From JARKQH01 sp964631605 (lineage in GTDB: Bacteria; Verrucomicrobiota; Verrucomicrobiia; Limisphaerales; UBA8199), in assembly GCA_964631605.1 (NCBI GenBank), contig CAZVYG010000056.1:1-35052 (forward strand): a DNA stretch of 35,052 bases, given 5' to 3'. Within the stretch, counting starts at the first letter, position 1. The number at the start of each line of letters is the position of its first letter. Below are positions 7,380 to 13,292 of the stretch, one piece after another. The notes under the pieces are model-generated. The model searched no databases and was not told the DNA's origin. It saw nothing but the letters and a program-made list of their open reading frames with translations. Both the position numbers and the translations under genes were made by a program.

Positions 7380-7844
7380 ATGAGACGACACCTGCTTTCG
7401 GCAACCTGTCTGGCGTGGCTGGCCATGCTGGCTCTTGTGTCTTGGCCGGCCAAAAGCCTCGCGCAGGCCGCCGGTTCCAAATTCGAGGCCCAACTCATCT
7501 GGGGAACCAACGACAGCAAGTCTCCCGATCCCCGCCACAAACCCGCCACCCCGGAAACCCTGGAGCGGCTCAAGGAACTGCCCTTGAAGTGGTCTCATTA
7601 CTTCGAGGTCAACCGCAGACAATTCTCGCTCGCCGTCAACGAAGGCAAACGCATCGGGATGAGCGAAAAGTGCGATATCGAGGTGAGAAACCTCGGTAAC
7701 TCCAATGTCGAGGTCGCCCTCTTCGGCAAAGGCGAGAAAGTGGTCAAACGCACCCAGCCGCTCCCCGCCGGTGAAATCCTCGTTCTGGGCGGTAATGCCC
7801 CCAACGCCACGGCGTGGTTGGTAATCCTCAAACGGATCAAATAA
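7380..7844 (+). CDS. Secreted protein of unknown function in the ECF operon
   Basis: The protein has 154 residues with a Sec signal peptide of about 29 residues (basic MRRH, hydrophobic ATCLAWLAMLALVSWPA, then SLAQA before AAG). The mature part is basic and contains LKWSHYFEVNRRQFSLAVNE and a C-terminal half predicted to be beta-rich (VEVALFGKGEKVVKRTQPLP). I do not recognise a named family. It follows the anti-sigma gene by 3 bases, so the three genes form an operon, and it may be a periplasmic sensor input or an output of the sigma system. No catalytic motif is visible. Confidence 0.85.
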   Translation: MRRHLLSATCLAWLAMLALVSWPAKSLAQAAGSKFEAQLIWGTNDSKSPDPRHKPATPETLERLKELPLKWSHYFEVNRRQFSLAVNEGKRIGMSEKCDIEVRNLGNSNVEVALFGKGEKVVKRTQPLPAGEILVLGGNAPNATAWLVILKRIK

Positions 7845-7936
7845 GCGCCTTCCTGTCGCTTGTCATCGAGCTCGCAGTCTGAGCCTCGCGTCGGAAGCCT
7901 GCACCTTTCTGAACCGGCTTTCCAGGAATCCTTGCT

Positions 7937-8788
7937 GTGCCCGAACTCCCCGAGGTAGAGGTTCTTGCCCGGCATTTGCGACCCCGACTCCGCAATCAAG
8001 TCATCCGGACCGTCGTGGTCCGCCGGAGCAAGGTATTGGCGGGCACCTCGGGTAACACTTTCAGGCGCTGGCTGGTTGGCAGCCGCTTTGTCGGACTGAC
8101 CCGCCGGGGCAAGTATCTCCTGTTCAGTCTGCGCCGGCCGCGGAAGGCACAGCCCTTTCAGCTGGTGGGGCACCTCGGCATGACCGGCCGCATCTACCTG
8201 GCGGATTCCAACCAGCCACCGCCGCGGCACACTGCGGTCCTGCTGGGGTTGGGACGTCAGAACTTCGTCTTTGAGGATACACGGTATTTCGGCAGGCTCA
8301 CCCTGAACACCGCGCCGCTGAAATCTCTTGGACCCGAGCCGCTCACCGATGACTTTTGTCCGCGCCGGTTTCGGGCCGCGCTGGGCCGGTCCAGCCAGCC
8401 TGTTAAAGTCAAAATCATGGACCAGCACCTGGTTGCCGGCGTGGGTAACATTTACGCCAGCGAGGCCCTCTTCCGCGCCCGCATCAACCCTTGCAAGCCC
8501 GCCCGACGCCTGACTGAATTCGAGACCCGGCGCCTGTGGAAAGCCATCCGCCAGGTCCTCGCCGACGCAACGGAACGTGGAAGCACCATCCCCTTGGATT
8601 TCGCCGGCAAGCGTGACGCCGACCGACTGTTCTATTTTGGCAGTTCCGGAGCCGGAACCGGCCCGTACACCGAGCGCCTGCGGGTGTATGACCGTGCCGG
8701 GCAGCCTTGCACCCGCTGCCGTTCGCCCATCCGGCGCGTGGTTCAGGCCCTGCGCAGCACTTATTACTGTCCCAACTGTCAGCGGTGA
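7937..8788 (+). CDS. mutM: Formamidopyrimidine-DNA glycosylase
   Basis: This 283-residue base-excision repair enzyme removes 8-oxoguanine and formamidopyrimidines and cleaves the abasic site by beta,delta-elimination. The start is GTG at 7937, which puts the catalytic N-terminal proline and glutamate (PELPEVEVLARHL) directly after the initiator residue, as the family requires. RRGKYLLFSL carries the conserved lysine, VGHLGMTGRIYL the void-filling region, and KIMDQHLVAGVGNIYASEAL the H2TH motif. The C-terminal zinc finger is complete (CTRC and, 17 residues later, CPNC). The gene stands alone, 92 bases after the ECF operon. Confidence 0.97.
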   Translation: MPELPEVEVLARHLRPRLRNQVIRTVVVRRSKVLAGTSGNTFRRWLVGSRFVGLTRRGKYLLFSLRRPRKAQPFQLVGHLGMTGRIYLADSNQPPPRHTAVLLGLGRQNFVFEDTRYFGRLTLNTAPLKSLGPEPLTDDFCPRRFRAALGRSSQPVKVKIMDQHLVAGVGNIYASEALFRARINPCKPARRLTEFETRRLWKAIRQVLADATERGSTIPLDFAGKRDADRLFYFGSSGAGTGPYTERLRVYDRAGQPCTRCRSPIRRVVQALRSTYYCPNCQR

Positions 8789-8866
8789 GGCTGCCCCCGC
8801 CTCACGCCCTCGGAGGACCACCATTTCGGCGGTTTCCAACGTCCGCCAATTCCATTCAGAATCGGT

Positions 8867-8895
8867 TTGACGACCGGGCTGCGCCTCTGTAAATT
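8867..8895 (+). promoter_or_regulatory. Candidate promoter of tRNA-Asn
   Basis: TTGACG at 8867-8872 and TAAATT at 8890-8895 are separated by 17 bases, giving good -35 and -10 matches for a housekeeping sigma factor. Transcription would start near 8902, about 24 bases before the tRNA. A 6-2-6 perfect palindrome (GAGTTTGGAAACTC, 8903-8916) lies between the promoter and the tRNA, in the leader. Confidence 0.5.
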
Positions 8896-8925
8896 GCCGT
8901 CCGAGTTTGGAAACTCAGTTTGGGT

Positions 8926-9000
8926 TCCAGAGTAGCTCAATGGTAGAGCAGCCGGCTGTTAACCGGCGGGTTACAGGTTCGAGCCCTGTCTCTGGAGCCA
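8926..9000 (+). tRNA. tRNA-Asn (anticodon GTT) with encoded CCA
   Basis: A complete cloverleaf can be drawn. The acceptor stem pairs TCCAGAG (8926-8932) with CTCTGGA (8990-8996), followed by discriminator G and an encoded CCA (8998-9000). The D arm is GCTC-AATGGTA-GAGC, and the anticodon stem GCCGG/CCGGC closes the loop CTGTTAA with anticodon GTT at 8958-8960. The T arm is ACAGG-TTCGAGC-CCTGT. This is the functional copy; a rearranged 3' half follows 102 bases downstream. Confidence 0.95.
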
Positions 9001-9107
9001 TTCTCCACCACCAATGGCCCCATGTCGCCCTGCTCAATGGTAGAGTCCCGACGCTCGGGATTAACCGGCGGGTTACAGGTTCGAGCCCTGTCTCTGGAGC
9101 CATTCTC
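8959..9107 (+). repeat. 47-bp direct repeat of the tRNA-Asn 3' half (attachment-site-like)
   Basis: The sequence from the anticodon loop through the T arm, the acceptor 3' strand, CCA and seven further bases is repeated exactly: copy 1 at 8959-9005, copy 2 at 9061-9107, with a period of 102 bases. Duplicated tRNA 3' ends are the classic footprint of site-specific integration. Copy 2 ends 15 bases before the ATG of the GIY-YIG gene. Confidence 0.93.
9028..9100 (+). pseudogene. Chimera of a GIY-YIG gene tail and the tRNA-Asn 3' half
   Basis: This stretch looks tRNA-like but cannot work as one: there is no 5' acceptor strand to pair with CTCTGGA, and the anticodon arm is replaced by TCCCGACGCTCGGGA. 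Bases 9032-9045 equal the functional D arm (GCTCAATGGTAGAG) exactly. Bases 9028-9049 also match 19 of 22 with 9358-9379, the 3' end of the GIY-YIG gene. In the same frame they read LLNGRVP against LLHGRVP there. It is best read as the tail of an earlier GIY-YIG copy joined to a tRNA 3' half. Confidence 0.7.
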
Positions 9108-9122
9108 GATCAGGAAGCTCCG

Positions 9123-9620
9123 ATGTTCTTCGTGTACATTCTTCAGAATCCCGCCGGCAAGTTTTACATCGGGCACTCGGAAAACCTGCCGCACCGCCTT
9201 CAATCCCACAACGACACCGGACCCGCCCACGGTAAATTCACGCGCAAAAACGGCCCCTGGCATTTGGTCTGGAGCGAGGAACAGCCGACCCGCGCTGCCG
9301 CCGTCGCTCGGGAACGCCAAATCAAGGCCATGAAATCCGCCCGGTGGATTCGCGACACCCTGCTCCATGGTCGCGTCCCTTCGGCTTGCGTGCCGAGTAC
9401 GAGCGCCTGGTTCGCGACGGGCTGGCGCAGGCGGCGAACAGCAGACGCCCCCATAACATCACCGAGGCCGACCTCGCTCTACTGCCGCCCCCCGCCGCCT
9501 TCACCTGGACTACTCGACTGGCCGGAGCGGCGTGCTTGGTTGATGATGTCAACAATGGTGGCGAGTTTGGACGCCGGTTCTTTTGGCTCGGCAAGCAGGG
9601 CCAGTTGCGTCTCGGAGTAG
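9123..9620 (+). CDS. GIY-YIG nuclease (UPF0213-like), with an unusual C-terminal read-through
   Basis: The first ~85 residues are a compact GIY-YIG domain: MFFVYILQNPAGKFYIGHSE carries the two strand motifs (VYI and YIG), followed by the conserved arginine in NLPHRL, the KFTRKNGPWHLVW strand and the VARERQIKAMKSARWIRD helix. Such domains cleave DNA with a single metal ion. Homologues are usually 80-100 residues, whereas this frame runs to 165. The part after LLHGRVP (about 9380 on) is proline- and arginine-rich and overlaps the opposite-strand gene at 9479-9769, so it is probably a frame opened by decay or insertion. The gene starts 16 bases after a duplicated tRNA-Asn 3' half, suggesting a homing-type element. 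Confidence 0.8.
   Translation: MFFVYILQNPAGKFYIGHSENLPHRLQSHNDTGPAHGKFTRKNGPWHLVWSEEQPTRAAAVARERQIKAMKSARWIRDTLLHGRVPSACVPSTSAWFATGWRRRRTADAPITSPRPTSLYCRPPPPSPGLLDWPERRAWLMMSTMVASLDAGSFGSASRASCVSE
9386..9490 (+). pseudogene. Possible DUF6544-type gene fragment
   Basis: In a frame different from the GIY-YIG tail, about 35 codons read LRAEYERLVRDGLAQAANSR and then ITEADLALLPPP. The latter resembles the ITEADLAxLPxPVQRYL opening of the DUF6544 family as I recall it. Nothing of that family continues after it, because the convergent gene ending at 9479 begins there. If correct, it is debris from a deleted gene. The match is short and from memory. Confidence 0.3.
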
Positions 9621-9769
9621 AGAGTCCGAAGGTGGTCGCGAATCGGCAGGCACCGTTCCCAACACCGAAACACCTGCTGGCACGGAAGATCCACACTCTC
9701 CCGGAGGCAATACGCAAGCGTGACCACGTGCCCCAGTTTGCGGCAGTAGATTTCCGGGTCCTCTACCAT
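9479..9769 (-). CDS. Small cysteine-rich protein coupled to TrpB2
   Basis: The protein has 96 residues and begins MVEDPEIYCRKLGHVVTLAYC. It has five cysteines in the first 40 positions (C9, C21, C30, C36, C40) in a pattern of the type YCRKLG, YC, PC, CW that I recall from unnamed small proteins in Verrucomicrobia, Planctomycetes and deltaproteobacteria. The cysteine spacing suggests zinc or iron-sulfur binding. The ATG overlaps the last codons of the trpB-like gene (ATGGTAG), so translation is coupled and it belongs to the same operon. The glycine- and serine-rich last 15 residues lie at the boundary with GIY-YIG debris and may not be original. The function is unknown. Confidence 0.7.
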   Translation of the reverse strand: MVEDPEIYCRKLGHVVTLAYCLRESVDLPCQQVFRCWERCLPIRDHLRTLYSETQLALLAEPKEPASKLATIVDIINQARRSGQSSSPGEGGGGRQ

Positions 9770-11151
9770 TTGCCGGAGCGGACCACCTTCGGCTTGGGCA
9801 AACCGCCCAGTTCCTTGATGGCGCTGCCCATTTCACTTTCGGGCAGCGGGTAGTTGGTAAGCTTGCCTTGGAAGAAATGGTCGTAGCCGGAGAGGTCCAT
9901 GAGGCCGTGCCCGGACAAGCCGAACAGGATGACTTTTTCCCTGCCTTGCTCTTTCGCCTTTTTGGCTTCCTGGATCGTGGCGGCGATGGCGTGGCTGGTC
10001 TCAGGCGCGGGAATGATTCCCTCGGTTCGGGCGAAGAGCACCGCAGCTTCGTAGCATTCGATCTGGTCAATGGCGCGCGGGGTGAGCAGACCCTCAACGA
10101 TGGCCTGGCTCACCAGCGGCGCCATGCCGTGATACCGCAAGCCGCCTGCGTGAATCGGCGGGGGAATGAAGTCATGGCCGAGCGAATGCATGGGCAGCAG
10201 CGGCGTCATTTTCGCCGTGTCCCCGTGATCATAAACGAATGGCCCCCGCGTCATCGTGGGGCAGGAGGTCGGTTCCACGGGAATGACGGCGATGTCGGCG
10301 CCGTGAATCTTGTCATTGACGAACGGGAAGGCGAGCCCGGCGAAGTTCGATCCGCCCCCCGCGCAGCCGATCACCACATCAACCTTTTTCTCGCCCAGCT
10401 TTTCCAACTGCTTTTTTGTCTCCAGTCCGATGATGGTCTGGTGCAGGAGCACGTGGTTCAACACGCTGCCAAGCGAGTAACGGGTCGAACCTGTCGGGTC
10501 GGTGACCGCCGCCTCGATGGCCTCGCTGATGGCGATGCCCAACGAGCCGGGGGTGTTCGGATGTTTCGCCAGAATCTGGCGGCCCGCGTTGGTCTCCGTG
10601 GACGGACTGGCAACGCACGTTGCTCCCCAGGTCTGCATCATCAGTTTCCGGAACGGTTTTTGATCGAAGCTGATGCGCACCATGAAAACCTTGCACTCCA
10701 GCCCCAGCAGGGAACAGGCAAACGCCAAGGCGCTTCCCCACTGGCCCGCCCCGGTCTCGGTGGTGATTCGCTTGATGCCGAACTGCTTGTTATACCACGC
10801 TTGCGCAACCGCCGTGTTCGGCTTGTGGCTGCCAGGGGGCGAGACACTCTCGTTCTTGTAGTAAATTTTGGCCGGTGTCCCCAGCGCCTTTTCCAGCGCG
10901 TAGGCCCGATGCAGCGGCGTGGGGCGCCATTTGCTGAGAATGGCCAGCACCTCCTGGGGAATATCAATCCACCGCTGGGCGCTGACCTCCTGCTCGATGA
11001 TGTTCATGGGAAACACCGGCGCGAGCATGTCGGGCGTGATGGGTTTTCCATCCGGTCCCAAGGGCGGCTGCAAGGGAGACGGGAGATCGGCGGCCAGGTT
11101 ATACCACTGCCGGGGCATCTCATCCTCGGTCAGATATACTTTCGTATGCAT
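9763..11151 (-). CDS. TrpB2-type tryptophan synthase beta chain (PLP enzyme)
   Basis: This 462-residue fold-type II PLP enzyme has the length and motifs of the TrpB2 branch, which condenses indole (or a related substrate) with serine or phosphoserine and often works without a TrpA partner. The PLP lysine is K110 in SVSPPGSHKPNTA. The phosphate-binding glycine loop is VIGCAGGGSNFAG and a second conserved stretch is ETGAGQWGSALAFACS. The start is ATG at 11151, with AAGGA at 11159-11163 on this strand and a 7-base spacer; the open frame further upstream (to 11202) overlaps trpR. No trpA or canonical trpB is in the window. It lies directly behind a TrpR-family repressor, so tryptophan control is likely. 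Confidence 0.93.
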   Translation of the reverse strand: MHTKVYLTEDEMPRQWYNLAADLPSPLQPPLGPDGKPITPDMLAPVFPMNIIEQEVSAQRWIDIPQEVLAILSKWRPTPLHRAYALEKALGTPAKIYYKNESVSPPGSHKPNTAVAQAWYNKQFGIKRITTETGAGQWGSALAFACSLLGLECKVFMVRISFDQKPFRKLMMQTWGATCVASPSTETNAGRQILAKHPNTPGSLGIAISEAIEAAVTDPTGSTRYSLGSVLNHVLLHQTIIGLETKKQLEKLGEKKVDVVIGCAGGGSNFAGLAFPFVNDKIHGADIAVIPVEPTSCPTMTRGPFVYDHGDTAKMTPLLPMHSLGHDFIPPPIHAGGLRYHGMAPLVSQAIVEGLLTPRAIDQIECYEAAVLFARTEGIIPAPETSHAIAATIQEAKKAKEQGREKVILFGLSGHGLMDLSGYDHFFQGKLTNYPLPESEMGSAIKELGGLPKPKVVRSGKW

Positions 11152-11452
11152 GTGCTTTTCCTTTGGTTGCTGGTTGAGCTGAAGGGGCGGATTGCGAGTC
11201 AAAGACCTTTCTCAGCAGAGACCCCCTTTTCTTCAGTTCCCGCGCTCCGCGCGTGATCTTGCACAGGCTGACGCCCAGCCGCCGCGCGATGGCCCGCTGA
11301 CTCCGGCCCTCGGCCAGGAGGCGAACGATATCCCAGCGAAGCGACAACTTTTTTATTTCGCTCGGGGTCAACAACTCCCTGAGCAGACGCTCCACGGCCT
11401 TTGGGTCGGTCAATTTCGCCAGGACACGGGCGATGTCGGCGAGACGGTCCAT
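11120..11452 (-). CDS. trpR: TrpR-family transcriptional repressor
   Basis: This is a 110-residue all-helical repressor. Residues about 25-90 hold the family core, LLTPSEIKKLSLRWDIVRLL then the helix-turn-helix GRSQRAIARRLGVSLCKITR and GARELKK, comparable with the [20 protein letters not shown] region of E. coli TrpR. I chose ATG 11452 (MDRLADIARVL) because homology starts there; the frame is open to 11524. TrpR dimers bind their operator when loaded with tryptophan. An 18-bp perfect palindrome lies 3 bases upstream of this start and over its promoter, implying autorepression. The last ~11 codons overlap the start of the trpB2 gene, so the two are co-expressed. Confidence 0.88.
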   Translation of the reverse strand: MDRLADIARVLAKLTDPKAVERLLRELLTPSEIKKLSLRWDIVRLLAEGRSQRAIARRLGVSLCKITRGARELKKRGSLLRKVFDSQSAPSAQPATKGKAHAYESISDRG

Positions 11453-11455
11453 GCT

Positions 11456-11473
11456 GTTTCTACCTATAGAAAC
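11456..11473. promoter_or_regulatory. Operator-like palindrome before trpR
   Basis: On the minus strand GTTTCTATAGGTAGAAAC is a perfect dyad with 7-base arms and a 4-base spacer. It is the size of the classical trp operator and contains the same TA-rich centre, though the sequence differs. It begins 3 bases upstream of the trpR ATG and overlaps the proposed -10 element, the expected place for a repressor that controls its own operon. Confidence 0.65.
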
Positions 11474-11494
11474 AATTTCCGGCGGCCGAGTCAA
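11466..11494 (-). promoter_or_regulatory. Candidate promoter of the trpR-trpB2 operon
   Basis: On the minus strand TTGACT (11489-11494) is a 5 of 6 match to the -35 consensus. A 17-base spacer leads to TTCTAT (11466-11471), a weak -10 (3 of 6), and an 18-base spacer gives TCTATA. The -10 lies inside the operator palindrome, which suits repression by occlusion. Transcription would start very close to the ATG, so the message would have little or no leader. Confidence 0.4.
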
Positions 11495-11553
11495 GAGCAA
11501 AAAGCAGCTCAAAAAGCAGCTCAAAACGGCCGGTTCCGTTGCCTGCCCACGCA

Positions 11554-11580
11554 GCGGCCTCCCGTCAAAGGGGGAGCCGC
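11554..11580. terminator. Possible terminator hairpin between convergent-side operons
   Basis: GCGGC (11554-11558) and TCCC pair with GGGA and GCCGC (ending 11580), making a 9-bp stem with one bulged base and a loop around GTCAAAGG. It lies 53 bases beyond the stop of the beta-helix gene on the minus strand. A run of T-rich repeats (AGCTGCTTTTTG, twice) follows about 40 bases further on, so it is not a textbook intrinsic terminator. Confidence 0.3.
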
Positions 11581-11632
11581 AGAAGGGATTGATCTTATGC
11601 TGGTGCGCGGCGGCCCAAGGATGCCGGCGATT

Positions 11633-13282
11633 TCAATAGCCGAGATCCTTGAGGGCTTGGGGCCCGAGGCGCTCGGCCAACTGCGCCAGATAAAGGCTGG
11701 TGGGAGCCACGGGAGTTCCGTGGGAGTCCACGATGCCCTCCGGCAGGAGAGGGGCGGATCCGAAGGGCCGAGCCTGGGTCTGCCTTTTTCCAACGCAGCC
11801 AATCATCCAATTCGCCACCCCCGGCGGGTTCTGGATGCAGAAATCCTTCGCGACGCAGTTCCATGCCACTCCCCAGCCCATCGTCCAACCATGCCCGGAG
11901 CCCATCGAGCCGCGATTCCGGAAGTCCATCCCGCCCTCCGGCGCCCGGCAATTGTCGTAAAGCATGGCTGTGGACCAGCGCTGGTGAGCTTCGGCGCGGC
12001 CGTTGCCCCGGAAGACGCAGTTAAGCAGGACGATGGGGCCGGACTGGCTGCTGCCGGTTCCGACGAACCAGACGTTGTCGGCATTGACCGCGCATCGGTC
12101 CAGCAGCACCTGGCTGGCATTGGGGGCAAATTCCGCCGGCCGGGACGATCCCTGATGGAGCGCCTTGCGGTTCAAAGTCACCCTTTGCAGCGTGATCCGC
12201 CGCCCGTTCACGGCCACGCTGTTCATGGTCTCGTCAATCACCAGGTCCCGCGCCCAACAATCTTCCCCGTTGATGCGCAGGGCGGTGAAATGGGGCTGGC
12301 TGTGGCTGATCGGCTGGGGCGGCGACTGGATGTGCAGGTTCTCGATCCCGGCCTGCGCGAGCCGCCTCGGGGAGCGGGTTTTCACGACCTGGCTTCCTGG
12401 CGGCTCGAGGTATTTGGCATCAAACGAATCCGGGACTGCGATGTCGAGCGTGATGGTATTGCCGGAAATCCCTGTGATCCGGCGCTCGCAGGTGGTCGAG
12501 CTGCCAACGCGAAGCCAGGTCTGCGGCCGTCCGTCGCGCACCAGATCATCCATCCCCATGAACTTGACCCACGCTGCGGTGACCGGGCGCCGAATCTCGA
12601 TCGTGTCGCCCACGGCAAAGCCGGACGCATCGTGCACCCTGAAGGAGCTCGCCCCCGAGGGCACGTAGGCGTCGGCAATGGCTGTTGTCCAGGGCTTCAA
12701 CGACGCGCCTGCGCTCGCGCCCTCGTTCGCCCGCGGTGCGTTGCCGCTCTGACGCCCGCTTCTGCCCTCCTCTGGGCCGCGCAGGACGATGGCGGGGTGC
12801 GGTTTTCCCACCATCTTGATGGTGCTTCTGGTCTCGGGGTCCGATGCTGTACCGCTGCCGCGCAAGACAATGCCGCTCGCCGCGATCGAAAGAGTCCCCG
12901 CGCATGTGAACGTTCCTGGAGCCAGCAACACCGCCCCGCGAAAGCCGCCTTCGAACGGCAGGGCGGCCAGTTCATCAAGGGCCCCCTGAATTGCCGCCGT
13001 GTCATCCCCCGTGCCCGAGGGACGAACCGTGCGCCGGACCGGAACGTTTGGCAGGGCCACCCCGCCGCCCATGTAACCGGCGTGGGAAAAATCCATGATT
13101 CGATCCCCCCTCGGCGTGGTTTTATAGTGGAGTTTGCCGTCCGGGCCCGCATAAACCCACTGGCTGGCGGGGGGAACGCCTGCTTCAGCCGCAGTGAGTG
13201 CCCCACCCAGAGCGGCCAGGGCGAGGCACCCGACCAGAGCACACCGGGCCGGGCTTTTCCGCGGCACAATTGGCTTTTCCAT
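11633..13282 (-). CDS. Secreted parallel beta-helix protein (pectate-lyase-like fold)
   Basis: This 549-residue protein has an N-terminal signal sequence (MEKPIVPRKSPARCALVGCL, then a hydrophobic stretch to TAAEAG). After residue ~70 it shows the entry to a right-handed beta-helix of the pectate lyase superfamily: GTGDDTAAIQGALDEL, GAVLLAPGTF and SGIVLRGSGTAS. Further rungs are implied by repeated short beta strands (ALRINGEDCWARDLVIDETM, SVAVNGRRITLQRVTLNRK). Enzymes with this fold include polysaccharide lyases, polygalacturonases and rhamnogalacturonases; no diagnostic catalytic set could be assigned. The start at 13282 is 10 bases after the GH97 stop, so the two are co-transcribed. The upstream extension to 13390 runs into GH97 and is rejected. 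Confidence 0.8.
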   Translation of the reverse strand: MEKPIVPRKSPARCALVGCLALAALGGALTAAEAGVPPASQWVYAGPDGKLHYKTTPRGDRIMDFSHAGYMGGGVALPNVPVRRTVRPSGTGDDTAAIQGALDELAALPFEGGFRGAVLLAPGTFTCAGTLSIAASGIVLRGSGTASDPETRSTIKMVGKPHPAIVLRGPEEGRSGRQSGNAPRANEGASAGASLKPWTTAIADAYVPSGASSFRVHDASGFAVGDTIEIRRPVTAAWVKFMGMDDLVRDGRPQTWLRVGSSTTCERRITGISGNTITLDIAVPDSFDAKYLEPPGSQVVKTRSPRRLAQAGIENLHIQSPPQPISHSQPHFTALRINGEDCWARDLVIDETMNSVAVNGRRITLQRVTLNRKALHQGSSRPAEFAPNASQVLLDRCAVNADNVWFVGTGSSQSGPIVLLNCVFRGNGRAEAHQRWSTAMLYDNCRAPEGGMDFRNRGSMGSGHGWTMGWGVAWNCVAKDFCIQNPPGVANWMIGCVGKRQTQARPFGSAPLLPEGIVDSHGTPVAPTSLYLAQLAERLGPQALKDLGY

Positions 13283-13292
13283 ACCTGAATGT

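Noticed and set aside
9028..9100. A second functional tRNA
   Set aside because: There is no 5' acceptor strand, no 7-base anticodon loop with U33, and extra bases before the T arm. Only the 3' half is intact.
8907..9122. N-terminal extension of the GIY-YIG frame through the tRNA gene
   Set aside because: The frame happens to be open across the tRNA and its duplicate, but homology begins exactly at the ATG at 9123.
11192..13288. A 698-residue plus-strand frame opposite trpR and the beta-helix gene
   Set aside because: Composition is that of an antisense shadow, and it runs through two real minus-strand genes and the operator between them.
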